64,000 nt of DNA, from NCBI RefSeq assembly GCF_001422245.1, contig NZ_LMMM01000003.1, forward strand, positions 62,001 to 126,000, written 5' to 3'. The position numbers and the translations under genes are program-made. The first letter of the stretch is position 1, and each line of letters starts with the position of its first letter. Shown here piece by piece: positions 38,041 to 48,656 of the stretch. Origin of the DNA: Rhizobium sp. Leaf262 (GTDB lineage: Bacteria; Pseudomonadota; Alphaproteobacteria; Rhizobiales; Rhizobiaceae). The notes beneath the pieces are model-generated. The model was not told the DNA's origin, did no database searches, and saw nothing but the letters and a program-made list of their open reading frames with translations.

Positions 38041-39597
38041 TCAGAGCTGAGATTCGAGCGGCAATATCCCCATCACGCTGACCAGTGCTCGGCGGCTTAG
38101 GGTGGCGTAGGGCTCATGTCGGTAATGCGTAGGCTGGCCGCGCACCATTCCCGTCCATGTCAGATTTCTTCGCTCGTTGAGGGCCAGTTCGAAACTCATT
38201 TCTCGACTGGTTTCTTCCCGGAAAATCTCGTCCATTTCCGTCACTAGTCCAGGTGATGAAAACAGCACGCCCATTTCGGTGTTGAGCGACATGGAGCGTG
38301 GATCGAAGTTGAGGGACCCGATGAAACCGATCTCTCCGTCGCGGGTGAAGGCCTTGGTGTGCAGGCTAGCCTGACCGGAGCCACGCAGCGAAAAAGAGGT
38401 ATGCTGATCGGCCAGAGAGCGCAATTCGTGAATCTTGATGCCGTTGATGAGGAGCGGGCGTCGATACCGCGCATATCCGACATGCACCGCGGCAACGTCC
38501 GTCGCAGCCAGGGAGTTTGTCAGCACGCTGACGGAAATGCCATCGGCCGACAGGCGCGACAATGTCTCCACGCCCTTCTGGCCGGGAATGAAATAGGGCG
38601 ACGTGATCTTAAGTGTCCGGTCCGTCTCTTCCATGATCGGAAGCAGGGTTTCCATGAGGAAATTGTGGCCGCTACGACGTTTGCCGGCAGCCTTTTCAGG
38701 CGGGTCTGCGACGACCTGTGCGCCATTCACCCAGTGGAGAGTGTCCGACATGAGGAAGTTGCCTTGATGGTGCTGGCTTTCCACCTGTGCCAGATAGGGC
38801 CTGGCGGCGCTTCCGGAGGCGAGGATATCCATCCTGCGTCGAAGTCTGGCCAGTTTGCTCGGTCTTCTGGCAAGCAGCGAACGGACGGGAACGGCGACTG
38901 CGCTGTTCCAGTAATCGTCGAAAATTTCCTCTGCCTGGGCGATGCAAGCACCGTGGGCGATGATATCGAAATCGCGAAAATTAGCCTGTTCGGCCGCATC
39001 GAAATAGGCGTCGCCGATGTTGCGACCACCGACGATCAGCACCCTGCCGTCAGCGATCCAGGCCTTGTTGTGCATGCGTCTGTTGACGCTGCGAAATCGC
39101 AGCACCATTTCAAGTCCGCGCCTGAAGACATTTTCCCGAGCCTTGGTCGGATTGAACAGACGAAGTTCTATATTGGGATGACTGTCGATGGCGTGAAAGG
39201 CACGGTCAGACATCGAAACACCGAGATCATCGAGAAGCAGACGCACCCGCACTCCGCGATCCGCAGCAGCAATGACTTCTCTCATCATCAACTGCCCTGT
39301 CAGATCGGCATTCCACATGTAGTACATGAGATCGAGGCTGCGCCCTGCCGCCCGCGCACTGCCAACACGCGCCGCAAAGGCGCCAAGGTTCGACTGGATC
39401 AGGGAAAGCGCGTCCGGCTCGGCGTGATCACGCGAGATATCTGTCCAATGGCGGTCAAGCGGTGTTGCGTCATCTTCCTTTGGAAGAGACGTGGAAGCGA
39501 TCTTGATAATGATCTTGTCACGGTGGCGAGACGCAATTGCCAGGCTTGCGATGACGATCAGGACGATGATGATGGAGATTGCAACAGTGGCATTCAC
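38041..39597 (-). CDS. Phospholipase D-family cardiolipin synthase (ClsC-like)
   Basis: This 518-residue protein has one N-terminal membrane helix (VAISIIIVLIVIASLAIA) and two HKD catalytic motifs. They are HNKAWIADGRVLIVGGRN near residue 175 and HTKAFTRDGEIGFIGSLNFD near 410. The layout, with one helix and two HKD sites joined by a long linker, fits cardiolipin synthase or a related phosphatidyltransferase at the inner membrane. It resembles E. coli ClsC more than ClsA. It begins with GTG at 39597. Another PLD activity cannot be ruled out. Confidence 0.85.
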   Translation of the reverse strand: MNATVAISIIIVLIVIASLAIASRHRDKIIIKIASTSLPKEDDATPLDRHWTDISRDHAEPDALSLIQSNLGAFAARVGSARAAGRSLDLMYYMWNADLTGQLMMREVIAAADRGVRVRLLLDDLGVSMSDRAFHAIDSHPNIELRLFNPTKARENVFRRGLEMVLRFRSVNRRMHNKAWIADGRVLIVGGRNIGDAYFDAAEQANFRDFDIIAHGACIAQAEEIFDDYWNSAVAVPVRSLLARRPSKLARLRRRMDILASGSAARPYLAQVESQHHQGNFLMSDTLHWVNGAQVVADPPEKAAGKRRSGHNFLMETLLPIMEETDRTLKITSPYFIPGQKGVETLSRLSADGISVSVLTNSLAATDVAAVHVGYARYRRPLLINGIKIHELRSLADQHTSFSLRGSGQASLHTKAFTRDGEIGFIGSLNFDPRSMSLNTEMGVLFSSPGLVTEMDEIFREETSREMSFELALNERRNLTWTGMVRGQPTHYRHEPYATLSRRALVSVMGILPLESQL

Positions 39598-39650
39598 AGC
39601 GATGATATCACCCGCATCGTTTTTTCGCCCCGAAAAAGGTCTTCCTAATA

Positions 39651-39839
39651 TCAGTGGATGCCGATGTTCCGCTTATCGGCTTCTTCCTTGATGATGTCTT
39701 CGACAACTTCACGCTTCAATGCAGCGTCTGCCAGAAGATAGTCATCTGCGAGTTCGAAGATGGATTTTGGGCTTTCTGTCTTCTTCAGGGTGTCGAGGTC
39801 CTGACCGATCTGTTGGCGAAGTTCGATATATTGGTCCAT
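39651..39839 (-). CDS. Small conserved-looking hypothetical protein (62 residues)
   Basis: This soluble, highly charged, helical protein begins MDQYIELRQQIGQDLDTLKK and ends EEADKRNIGIH. It has no cysteine and no membrane segment. AAGGAG lies upstream of ATG 39839, so translation is well supported. A GGAAC-N16-CATT sequence (39862-39886, minus strand) is one base off the stress consensus. The family is not recognised. It may share a transcript with the phospholipase D gene 54 bases downstream. Confidence 0.65.
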   Translation of the reverse strand: MDQYIELRQQIGQDLDTLKKTESPKSIFELADDYLLADAALKREVVEDIIKEEADKRNIGIH

Positions 39840-39929
39840 CTTTGTTCTCCTTCATCGATAGAATGCGGCAGCAGCCCACCGGTTCCGGTTTTGCTGGGAA
39901 AAGCATCCTCTCGCTTGCATCCTGCGATC

Positions 39930-40107
39930 CGCACGGCCATAACGCGCCTCATCGGGTGCCCGCTTGCCGCGGGAGAATCGGGAATGCGGTGAAAATCCGC
40001 AACGTGCCCAACGCTGTAAGGCGGATGCAGACTGCCAGAACGCCACTGAGAGATCGGGAAGGCGGCAGTTGCAAGAGAAGCCAAGTCAGAAGACCGGCCT
40101 GATATCA
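39930..40107 (+). ncRNA. Cobalamin (B12) riboswitch
   Basis: The conserved landmarks occur in order: a GGTGCCC start stem (39955 on), GGGAATGCGGTGAAAATCCG (about 39980-39998), the GCTGTA core, GCCACTG (from 40042), GGGAAGGC (from 40056), and a closing B12-box-like AGCCAAGTCAGAAGACC (40079-40095). High adenosylcobalamin should reduce bluB expression, either by hiding its ribosome site or by stopping transcription before 40189. Confidence 0.9.
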
Positions 40108-40110
40108 TAG

Positions 40111-40875
<765 letters not shown>

Positions 40876-40883
40876 AGGCAGCG

Positions 40884-41999
40884 TCATTGCTGTTGCGGCT
40901 GGGCACCTTGCAGGGCGGGATTCTTGAGATCGATGCGGCTCGTTTCTTCGGGCATGAACTGCGGGCCAACGATGCGGACCTTGTTGTTAGCAGGGTCGTA
41001 GTCCCGTTCCGGGATAGGCTCGGCTTTTTCAACCGGCTTCGTTTCCGCGGGCTTAGGCGTCGTGTCACTCTTCGGTGACGTTATGGACGTTACGCTGGGC
41101 GAAGTCTGCATCGCCGTAGACTGCGGAGCCTTTTGTCCGTTACCCTGACTATCGAGATTCTTCGGCGATGCCGTCATCTTGCAGCTGCACGAAGGAGAGC
41201 GGCTGGTTGCCGGATTGTTGCGATACGCAAAAGCCATGGGCATCGACGCATAGGGCTGCCCGGTTTTGGCAGACACCATGTCCTCACTCTCCTGACCTTG
41301 TAACGAATGGTAGAAGAGTTCCGTCTGTGTCCCGGGACACATCCTCTCGCATTGCGCAGCCTGTTCTCGAAAATCAAGCGGTGTCGCATCGGACGAGATC
41401 GGGAAGAATGCGCCGTCGCAGGTGCGAACACACAGGGTCCTAAGTCCGCCCTGCATCGGCATGTCGGGTGAGGGTGCATAATCCTGGTCGTAGGGGTCGG
41501 TGAAACCACCATTCGGCTCACGGATATCGGGCGTTTGCGAAGGGTCCGTAGAGGTGTAGGAGGGTGATTGCTCGTCATAGCAACCCTGCGCGTCCAACGC
41601 TGCCAGAATGCGCTCACGCGACCCCTGGGCATTGTTCTCGCGCTGGGCCGCAAGCATTCTGTCACGATCTTCGGTAATCATGTCCCGCTCGGCCTGCGCC
41701 TGTTCCAGCGCGTCTCCGATTTCCCCGCACAGTTGGGCGTTGGGATTGCCGTAGACGATGACACTACCTGATGAACAGCCATAGCTGCGCATGTCGTTCT
41801 TGATGCGGCGGATGATGATATTCTGTTGCGCCAGCGCGCTGGCGAAACGTCGAACCTCCGCCGTATTGCCATAGACCTGAGCTGGCTGATCGAGTTGTGA
41901 GCGCAAGGCATCGCAAACGGCACTCGCTTCAGCCGGAAGCGGCGCTACAAGCATCAGTATCGCAATCGTGCCGGTCAGTCGGCTTCGGCGCGGTATCAA
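40884..41999 (-). CDS. DUF2865-type secreted protein
   Basis: The 371-residue product begins with a signal peptide (IAILMLVAPLPAEASA). It then has a Cys-containing region typical of DUF2865: VCDALRSQL, a coiled-coil-like QAQAERDMITEDRDRML, and TLCVRTCDGAFFPIS with later paired Cys (CERMCPG; CSCKM). The C-terminal part is low complexity, rich in Pro, Lys and Thr. It begins with TTG at 41999, as no in-frame ATG precedes the signal peptide. DUF2865 proteins are found in Rhizobiales envelopes; their function is unknown. Confidence 0.8.
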   Translation of the reverse strand: MIPRRSRLTGTIAILMLVAPLPAEASAVCDALRSQLDQPAQVYGNTAEVRRFASALAQQNIIIRRIKNDMRSYGCSSGSVIVYGNPNAQLCGEIGDALEQAQAERDMITEDRDRMLAAQRENNAQGSRERILAALDAQGCYDEQSPSYTSTDPSQTPDIREPNGGFTDPYDQDYAPSPDMPMQGGLRTLCVRTCDGAFFPISSDATPLDFREQAAQCERMCPGTQTELFYHSLQGQESEDMVSAKTGQPYASMPMAFAYRNNPATSRSPSCSCKMTASPKNLDSQGNGQKAPQSTAMQTSPSVTSITSPKSDTTPKPAETKPVEKAEPIPERDYDPANNKVRIVGPQFMPEETSRIDLKNPALQGAQPQQQ

Positions 42000-42146
42000 T
42001 GGTCCGTCCGTCTTCTGCCTGCCGCATGGCAGGCCTCATCCTGTTGACATCGTCCGCCGCAGGCGGATGACGTATTTGCACTCAGGATAACATAGGCTGC
42101 TGCCGCAAAGCGGCAACAGTCAGTTCAAAAATACGTTAACCCGTGC
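42000..42146. other. Short intergenic region with several inverted repeats
   Basis: Between the DUF2865 gene and the malic enzyme lie small imperfect hairpins (for example 42097-42119). None has a T tract, so none is a clear terminator. The region should hold the DUF2865 promoter. Confidence 0.4.
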
Positions 42147-44462
42147 TTACACGGCAGGGTGCGACGCCTGCACGGCGGCGAGCGCTGCCATGTTGACGAC
42201 GCCGCGTGACGTCACCGTCGGCGACAGGATATGCACGGGCAGGGCGGAACCGAGCAGGATCGGCCCCACATGCAGGCCTTCCGTCATGGTGCGAACGACG
42301 CCGAGCGTGATATTGGCAGAGTCGAGGTTCGGGAAGACAAGAAGGTTGGCTTCGCCCGACAGTGCACTATTGGGCATAGCGCGCTTGCGCAACACTTCGG
42401 ACAGGGCAGAGCCGCCCTGCATTTCACCATCGATCTCGAGCTCAGGCGCCGCATCGCGGACCAGTTGCAGCGCGCGGCGCATCTTGCGGGCGCTCTCGGA
42501 GTCACGCGAACCAAAATTCGAATGGCTGGCCAAAGCGATCTTCGGGGTAATGCCGAAACGTTTGATTTCCTTCGATGCCAATATGGCCAGTTCGGCGATG
42601 TCTTCCGATGTCGGTTCGTAATTGACGAACGTATCCGTCAGGAACAAGGCTCCCCGCTGCGTGATGAGCAGGCTAAGGCCTCCAAACGTGTGTGCGCCTT
42701 CTTTCTTGCCGATGATCTGGTTGACGTCGCGCAGATGGCGGTCGAAACGGCCTTCCAATCCGCAGATCAGGGCGTCGGCTTCACCGCGCTTGACCGAGAG
42801 AGCACCAATGACGGTGCTGTTGGTGCGGATGATGGTACGGGCCGCCTCGGGGTTGATACCGGCGCGACCGACCAGCGCGAAATAGTCGTCGACATATTCA
42901 CGGTAGCGTGGATCGTCTTCCGGATTGACCACGGCAAAGTCGGCATTGGGGCGAATGCGAAGACCAAAACGCTTCAGGCGTGTTTCGATGATCTGCGGAC
43001 GTCCGATCAGGATCGGAACGCCGGTGCCTTCTTCCAGCAGCACCTGTGCGGCGCGCAAAACGCGTTCGTCTTCGCCTTCCGCAAAGATGATCCGCTTCTT
43101 TTCTGCTGCTTTCGCCAGATTGAAGATCGGCTTCATGATGAAACCCGAACGCCAGACGAAACGGTTCAACTGATCGAGATAGGCGTCGAAATCCGTGATC
43201 GGGCGGGCGGCGACGCCGCTTGCCGCAGCGGCACGGGCGACAGCTGGTGCGATGCGCAGGATGAGGCGCGGATCGAACGGCGAGGGGATCAGGTAGTTCG
43301 GGCCGAAAATCGGTGTCTCGTCGCTGTAGGCTTTCGCTGCGACTTCCGAGACCTCCTCACGCGCCAGTTCGGCAATGGCGTGAACGGCCGCCATCTTCAT
43401 TTCTTCGTTAATGGTGGTTGCGCCGCAGTCGAGCGCACCCCGGAAGATATAAGGGAAGCATAGAACGTTGTTGACCTGGTTGGGGAAATCCGAGCGACCT
43501 GTGCAGATCATGGCATCCGGGCGTGCCTGACGCGCCAGTTCCGGCATGATTTCCGGAGTCGGGTTCGCAAGCGCCAGAATGAGCGGGTTTTGCGCCATAC
43601 GCGCCAGAAGTTCAGGCTTCAGGACGCCGGCTGCCGAAAGGCCGAGAAATACATCGGCATCATCGATGGTTTCGTTCAGCGAGCGCTTGTCGGTCTTTTG
43701 CGCATAGATTTCTTTCCACTCGTCCATCAGGCTGTTGCGGCCATCATAGACAAGACCTTCGATATCGTGGACCCAGATGTTTTCGCGCTTGGCACCGAGT
43801 TCGACCAGCAGGTTGAGGCAGGCCAGGGCCGCAGCGCCCGCGCCGGAAGCGACGATCTTGACATTGCTGATCGCTTTGCCGGCGAGTTCCAGCGCATTCG
43901 TGACTGCGGCGGCAACGATGATGGCAGTGCCGTGCTGGTCGTCATGAAACACAGGAATGTTCATTTTCGCGCGAAGCTGGCGCTCCACTTCGAAGCATTC
44001 CGGTGCTTTGATATCTTCCAGATTGATGCCGCCGAATGTCGGCTCAAGCGCGGAGATGGTCGACACCATGTCGTTGATACCGGGCGCGTCGATTTCGATA
44101 TCGAAAACGTCGATGCCCGCGAATTTCTTGAACAGAACCGCTTTACCTTCCATGACGGGCTTTGACGCCAGCGGGCCGATATTGCCAAGACCCAGAACAG
44201 CGGTACCGTTGGAGATCACGGCCACCAGATTGGCGCGCGCTGTATATTCGGCGGCCGTCTCGGGATTTTCATGGATCGCAAGGCAAGGGGCGGCGACGCC
44301 GGGAGAGTAGGCAAGCGCCAGGTCGCGCTGGTTCCCGAGCGGCTTGGAGGCCTGGATTTCCAGTTTTCCGGGGCGAGGATAGCGGTGATAGAAAAGCGCC
44401 TGTTCTTCCAGATCTGCATTTGCGTTGTTGTTTTGCGTTTTGCCTGTGTCCTGAGAACTCAT
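42147..44462 (-). CDS. maeB: Malic enzyme with C-terminal phosphotransacetylase-like domain
   Basis: It decarboxylates malate to pyruvate, with NAD or NADP. The first 430 or so residues are the malic enzyme ([51 protein letters not shown]). The rest is a phosphate-acetyltransferase-like domain with no clear acetyltransferase role in this class. Total length of 771 matches the rhizobial Dme and Tme enzymes. The cofactor cannot be decided by eye. ATG 44462 is chosen by family start; an ATG 16 codons upstream is possible. Confidence 0.94.
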   Translation of the reverse strand: MSSQDTGKTQNNNANADLEEQALFYHRYPRPGKLEIQASKPLGNQRDLALAYSPGVAAPCLAIHENPETAAEYTARANLVAVISNGTAVLGLGNIGPLASKPVMEGKAVLFKKFAGIDVFDIEIDAPGINDMVSTISALEPTFGGINLEDIKAPECFEVERQLRAKMNIPVFHDDQHGTAIIVAAAVTNALELAGKAISNVKIVASGAGAAALACLNLLVELGAKRENIWVHDIEGLVYDGRNSLMDEWKEIYAQKTDKRSLNETIDDADVFLGLSAAGVLKPELLARMAQNPLILALANPTPEIMPELARQARPDAMICTGRSDFPNQVNNVLCFPYIFRGALDCGATTINEEMKMAAVHAIAELAREEVSEVAAKAYSDETPIFGPNYLIPSPFDPRLILRIAPAVARAAAASGVAARPITDFDAYLDQLNRFVWRSGFIMKPIFNLAKAAEKKRIIFAEGEDERVLRAAQVLLEEGTGVPILIGRPQIIETRLKRFGLRIRPNADFAVVNPEDDPRYREYVDDYFALVGRAGINPEAARTIIRTNSTVIGALSVKRGEADALICGLEGRFDRHLRDVNQIIGKKEGAHTFGGLSLLITQRGALFLTDTFVNYEPTSEDIAELAILASKEIKRFGITPKIALASHSNFGSRDSESARKMRRALQLVRDAAPELEIDGEMQGGSALSEVLRKRAMPNSALSGEANLLVFPNLDSANITLGVVRTMTEGLHVGPILLGSALPVHILSPTVTSRGVVNMAALAAVQASHPAV

Positions 44463-44678
44463 TTTATCACCGCTTATTTCACGTTTCTTGGAGGCCTTTG
44501 CATACAACAATCGATCAAGCCGTACAGCCGTTTATTTGTCCTTAGCACGCGAATCCGTAGTTTCGACGTTGCTTAAAAAACGCTCGCTCGTGCATCGAAA
44601 TGACGATCTGTCATCTTGCTGAAACACGAGTCTGGTTTTGCAGGGGGTGAAAGTTGCCGAGACAGGGGGAAGAGTTCC

Positions 44679-45509
44679 ATGGCCGCGCAAACCGAAACCA
44701 GACAATTCAGAACGCTTTTCATTTCCGATGTGCATCTTGGCTCAAAGGCGGCCAAAACGGATTTCCTTCTGGATTTCCTTCGCTACCACGAAGCCGATAC
44801 GATCATTCTCGTTGGCGATATCATTGATGGCTGGCGTCTGCGCCGAAGCTGGTATTGGCCCCAGGGGTGCAACGATGTTGTACAGAAGCTTTTGCGCAAG
44901 GCGCGCAAGGGAACGCGTATCGTCTACATTCCCGGGAATCACGACGAGTTCCTAAGGGAGTTTCCCGGGACGCATTTCGGCGGCATCGAAGTTGCTGAAC
45001 GGATGATCCACGAGGCTGCGGACGGCAAGAAGTATCTTGTCATTCATGGCGACGAATTCGACGTCGTGGTTCGTAACGCCCGACTTCTCGCCTATCTGGG
45101 CGACTGGGCCTATGATGCAGCGATAGCGCTCAATGTTGCCATTGCCGCAGTGCGCCGTCGCATTGGTTTGCCATATTGGTCGTTTTCGGCCTGGGCGAAG
45201 CTGCAGGTCAAGCATGCGGTAAACTTCATCGGCGAGTTCCAGCGTGTCGTTGCCGACGAGGCCCGTCGCAACAAGGTGGATGGCGTCATCTGCGGCCATA
45301 TTCACCATGCGGTGATGGAGGATATAGACGGAATCCGCTATATCAATACCGGTGACTGGGTGGAAAGCTGCACAGCGATTGCTGAAACCATGGACGGCAC
45401 GTTCGAACTCATCACCTGGATGAAATCTGACGACAAGACCGAGGAAACCCCGGTCGGTGAACTCGAGCCTGTCGCGTTTCCAAAGCTGATCGGCACTTAC
45501 GCGGCCTGA
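44679..45509 (+). CDS. LpxH-like UDP-2,3-diacylglucosamine diphosphatase family protein
   Basis: This 276-residue calcineurin-type metallophosphatase has all metal motifs: FISDVHLGS, VGDIIDGW, PGNHDEFLR, LVIHGDEFD, CGHIHHAV and INTGDWVES. The pattern matches the LpxH branch, which splits UDP-diacylglucosamine in lipid A synthesis. In most alphaproteobacteria LpxI does that step, so this protein may act on a related phospho-compound. GGGGAAGAG precedes ATG 44679. It is a single gene facing the epimerase. Confidence 0.82.
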   Translation: MAAQTETRQFRTLFISDVHLGSKAAKTDFLLDFLRYHEADTIILVGDIIDGWRLRRSWYWPQGCNDVVQKLLRKARKGTRIVYIPGNHDEFLREFPGTHFGGIEVAERMIHEAADGKKYLVIHGDEFDVVVRNARLLAYLGDWAYDAAIALNVAIAAVRRRIGLPYWSFSAWAKLQVKHAVNFIGEFQRVVADEARRNKVDGVICGHIHHAVMEDIDGIRYINTGDWVESCTAIAETMDGTFELITWMKSDDKTEETPVGELEPVAFPKLIGTYAA

Positions 45510-45523
45510 AAGGCGACTTTGCG

Positions 45524-46507
45524 TCAGCCCCAGAGTGCTGTCTGGGGCGGGTGCACGAGCGATCCGTCGTAAACCAGGCCCGGAACGCGATCCCGGGCCA
45601 GAAGCAGCGGGCCGTCGAGATCGGCATAGGCAGTATCCTGCGCCAGCAATACGGCTGGCGCCATGCCAAGCGACGTGCCCAACATGCAACCGACCATGAT
45701 CGTATAGCCCAGGCGTTCGGCCTCCCGCTTCATGATAAGGGCTTCCGTCAGGCCGCCCGTCTTGTCCAGCTTGATGTTGATGGCGTCGTAGCGGTCTTGA
45801 AGAGATGCGAGATCGGTTGTCAGGTGCACACTTTCGTCCGCGCAGATGGGAACGCTGCGGCGGATTCGCGCCAGTGCCGCGTCCTTGCCTGCGGGCAATG
45901 GCTGTTCGATAAGCGCGATGTCCAGCTCTGCCGCTACGGCAAGATGGTGTTCTATCGTATCTTCCGTCCAGCCTTCATTGGCGTCAACGATAATGCGGGC
46001 GTTGGGGGCGGCGGCTCTGACCGCACGCAGTCTTGCTTCGTCGTCCACTGTGCCGGTCTTGATTTTCAGCAAAGGCCGGTGCGCATTTTCTGCCGTTTGC
46101 GCAGCCATCGTCTCGGCATCGCCTAGTGAAATCGTAAAGGCCGTAACAATGGCTTTCGGAGGCGAGGCGAGCAGGGAGGCGGCAACCGCTTTTCCGGAAA
46201 GCTTTGCTTCGAGATCCGACAATGCGCAGTCGACAGCATTGCGCGCCGCGCCCGGCTTCATCGCGGTTTGGAGATCCGTTCTGCCCAGCCCATTTGAAAT
46301 TGCGTCCGTGACCGCTCTGATGTCGGCAAGGACGCCATCAATCGATTCGCCGTAACGTTTGTAGGGAACGCATTCTCCGACACCCTTCACACCGTCCTGC
46401 ACGATGGAGCAGTAGACGACCTCGACCTCCGTGCGGCTTCCACGCGAAATGGTAAAGCTGCCCGCAACCGGGAATGTTTCCGCTGTGGCTTGAATGTAAC
46501 GACGCAT
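45524..46507 (-). CDS. L-Ala-D/L-Glu (dipeptide) epimerase
   Basis: This enolase-superfamily enzyme probably converts L-Ala-D-Glu from murein peptides to L-Ala-L-Glu during wall recycling. The 327 residues contain the acid/base lysines (KIKTG, and IKLDKTGG) and the three metal ligands in DANEGW, IEQPLP and ADESVH. The arrangement is that of YcjG-type epimerases. ATG 46507 follows a TTG and has AAGG eight bases upstream. It ends 14 bases from the converging LpxH-like gene. Confidence 0.88.
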   Translation of the reverse strand: MRRYIQATAETFPVAGSFTISRGSRTEVEVVYCSIVQDGVKGVGECVPYKRYGESIDGVLADIRAVTDAISNGLGRTDLQTAMKPGAARNAVDCALSDLEAKLSGKAVAASLLASPPKAIVTAFTISLGDAETMAAQTAENAHRPLLKIKTGTVDDEARLRAVRAAAPNARIIVDANEGWTEDTIEHHLAVAAELDIALIEQPLPAGKDAALARIRRSVPICADESVHLTTDLASLQDRYDAINIKLDKTGGLTEALIMKREAERLGYTIMVGCMLGTSLGMAPAVLLAQDTAYADLDGPLLLARDRVPGLVYDGSLVHPPQTALWG

Positions 46508-46650
46508 CAAAATTGCCTTCGCGTTTCGTAATAAACGGTTAAACAGACGAAAAAACTGCGCGAATCGTCTGCAGTGCTGTGGCTTGGTGATCCGTCACTC
46601 GATATGAATCGTTAGAGAATCTTTAATAGGCTGCATTCGCTTGGAGCAAG

Positions 46651-47811
46651 ATGCAAGAACTTGAAACACGGCAACAGGCGCAACCTGCAGCTATTTCGGC
46701 AAATGACAATGCCGAGGGCGGTGGCGCGCGCTATGCTCTGAGTGGTTCCTGGCGCAATGCCAACGTCGCACCTGTCCTTGCCGATATCGAAAAAATCGAA
46801 AAATCGAGCGCGTCCGGTCCCGTGACGATCGATCTTTCCGGTGTCGATAATATCGACACGACGGGTGCCTGGCTGTTACGGCGTATGCGGAACCGGCTGG
46901 AGCAGGCCGGTACGCAGGTTTCCTTCGAGGGAAACGAGCGTTTCGAGGAAATCATCACGGCTTTGCCGGATGAAGCGCCTTTGGCCCCGAAAGACACCAA
47001 TCGCACCGGCATCGTTCAACGCATCTTTGACCCCATCGGCAAAAACGTCATCCAGGCGGGTGCCGATTTTCTCGCGGGCATGTACATTCTCGGCTCTGCC
47101 GTTCGCGGTGCGCAGATGAAGCTGGGGCGAGGGCGCGGCGTGTCGCCCGCTGCCATTGCCAACCAGATCGACCACATGGGCGTGCGCGCCGTACCCATCA
47201 TTCTGCTGATGTCGTTCCTGATCGGGGCGATCATTGCTCAGCAAGGCGCGTTTCAGCTGCGTTACTTCGGCGCGGAAGTCTTTGTCGTCGACCTCGTGGG
47301 CATCTTGCAGCTTCGTGAAATCGGCGTGCTTTTGACCGCGATCATGATTGCCGGTCGTTCGGGAAGCGCGATCACCGCTGAAATCGGCTCGATGAAAATG
47401 CGCGAGGAAATCGACGCGCTGAAGGTCATCGGCCTCAACCCGGTCGGTGTTCTCGTATTTCCGCGTCTTGTGGCGCTGACGATTGCCCTGCCGCTTCTGA
47501 CGATCATTGCGAACTTCGCCGCCCTGTTCGGCGCTGCCGTCGTTTCGCTGCTCTATTCCGGCATTACATTCGAGGTCTTTCTGTCGCGCCTTCACTCTGC
47601 GGTGGAAATCTCGACCATCGCATCCGGCATGATCAAGGCGCCGTTCATGGCGTTGATCATCGGTATCGTGGCGGCAGTCGAAGGCATGAAGGTTGGCGGC
47701 AGCGCCGAATCGCTCGGCCAGCACGTGACGTCATCCGTCGTGAAGTCCATTTTCGTTGTAATTCTGGTCGATGGCGTGTTTGCCATCTTCTATGCAGCCA
47801 TCGATTTTTAA
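46651..47811 (+). CDS. mlaE: Mla-type ABC transporter permease with N-terminal STAS domain
   Basis: This 386-residue inner-membrane subunit belongs to a lipid-transport ABC system. Residues 1-110 form a STAS domain (VTIDLSGVDNIDTTGAWLL), equivalent to the separate MlaB of E. coli. The rest is an MlaE permease with about five to six helices and the conserved TAEIGSMKMREEIDALKVIGLNP coupling region. GGAG lies five bases before ATG 46651. The fusion explains why no separate mlaB gene is present. It heads a four-gene operon. Confidence 0.92.
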   Translation: MQELETRQQAQPAAISANDNAEGGGARYALSGSWRNANVAPVLADIEKIEKSSASGPVTIDLSGVDNIDTTGAWLLRRMRNRLEQAGTQVSFEGNERFEEIITALPDEAPLAPKDTNRTGIVQRIFDPIGKNVIQAGADFLAGMYILGSAVRGAQMKLGRGRGVSPAAIANQIDHMGVRAVPIILLMSFLIGAIIAQQGAFQLRYFGAEVFVVDLVGILQLREIGVLLTAIMIAGRSGSAITAEIGSMKMREEIDALKVIGLNPVGVLVFPRLVALTIALPLLTIIANFAALFGAAVVSLLYSGITFEVFLSRLHSAVEISTIASGMIKAPFMALIIGIVAAVEGMKVGGSAESLGQHVTSSVVKSIFVVILVDGVFAIFYAAIDF

Positions 47812-47820
47812 GGAGAGGCT

Positions 47821-48654
47821 GTGCAGGACCAGGAATTGAACACAGAAAAGAAAAAAGGCGACAGGGAAGTCATTCTCTCGGTCGAGGGCGCGACGGTTGC
47901 GTTCGGCGACAAGGTCGTTCTCGATAATCTCGATCTCGATGTTTACCGGGGTGAAATTCTCGGCTTCATCGGCCCTTCCGGCGCGGGCAAGTCCGTGCTG
48001 ATGCGGGCGGTGTTGCGCCTCCTGCCGCGTCAGGGCGGCACGATCAAGATTCTCGGCATCGACTATGACAAGGCAACCGATGAAGAGCGCATGGCGCTCG
48101 ATACGCGCCTTGGCGTTCTCTTCCAGCAGGGCGCGCTGTTTTCCGGCCTCACGGTGAAGGAAAACATCCAGTTGCCAATGCGCGAATATCTGGATTTGCC
48201 GCAATCGTTGATGGATGAGCTTGCCGCCATCAAGATCGAGATGGTGGGGCTGGCAGCCGATGCGGCGGATAAATATCCGTCGGAGCTTTCCGGCGGCATG
48301 ATCAAGCGTGCGGCGCTGGCGCGTGCGCTGGCGCTCGATCCCGACCTCGTCTTTCTCGATGAACCGACGTCTGGTCTCGACCCCATCGGTGCGGCAGAAT
48401 TCGATATGCTGATCGCACGTCTGCGTGATTCGCTGGGGCTGACGGTCTATATGGTCACCCACGATCTGGACAGTCTGTTTTCGGTCTGTGACCGCATTGC
48501 CGTTCTGGGCGACAAGAAAGTCGCCGTGGAAGGCACGCTTGAGGAGATGTTCGAAAGCGACGATCCTTGGGTACAATCTTATTTCCGCGGAAAGCGGGCA
48601 CGCGCCGTCGTTCTTCCAGACGGCACGCAACACATTCCGGGGAGTGACGGATAG
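47821..48654 (+). CDS. mlaF: Mla-type ABC transporter ATP-binding protein
   Basis: This 277-residue ATPase powers phospholipid movement between the membranes. The Walker A is in GPSGAGKSVLMRA, the signature SGGMIKRAALARAL follows, and the Walker B is LVFLDEPTSGLDP with the H-loop in VTHDLDS. It begins with GTG at 47821, preceded by AAGGAGAG. It lies nine bases after mlaE and two bases before mlaD, a tightly packed operon. Confidence 0.95.
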   Translation: MQDQELNTEKKKGDREVILSVEGATVAFGDKVVLDNLDLDVYRGEILGFIGPSGAGKSVLMRAVLRLLPRQGGTIKILGIDYDKATDEERMALDTRLGVLFQQGALFSGLTVKENIQLPMREYLDLPQSLMDELAAIKIEMVGLAADAADKYPSELSGGMIKRAALARALALDPDLVFLDEPTSGLDPIGAAEFDMLIARLRDSLGLTVYMVTHDLDSLFSVCDRIAVLGDKKVAVEGTLEEMFESDDPWVQSYFRGKRARAVVLPDGTQHIPGSDG

Positions 48655-48656
48655 CC

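Noticed and set aside
42097-42119. Hairpin after the malic enzyme gene considered as its terminator.
   Set aside because: One mismatch in the stem and no T tract on the minus strand.
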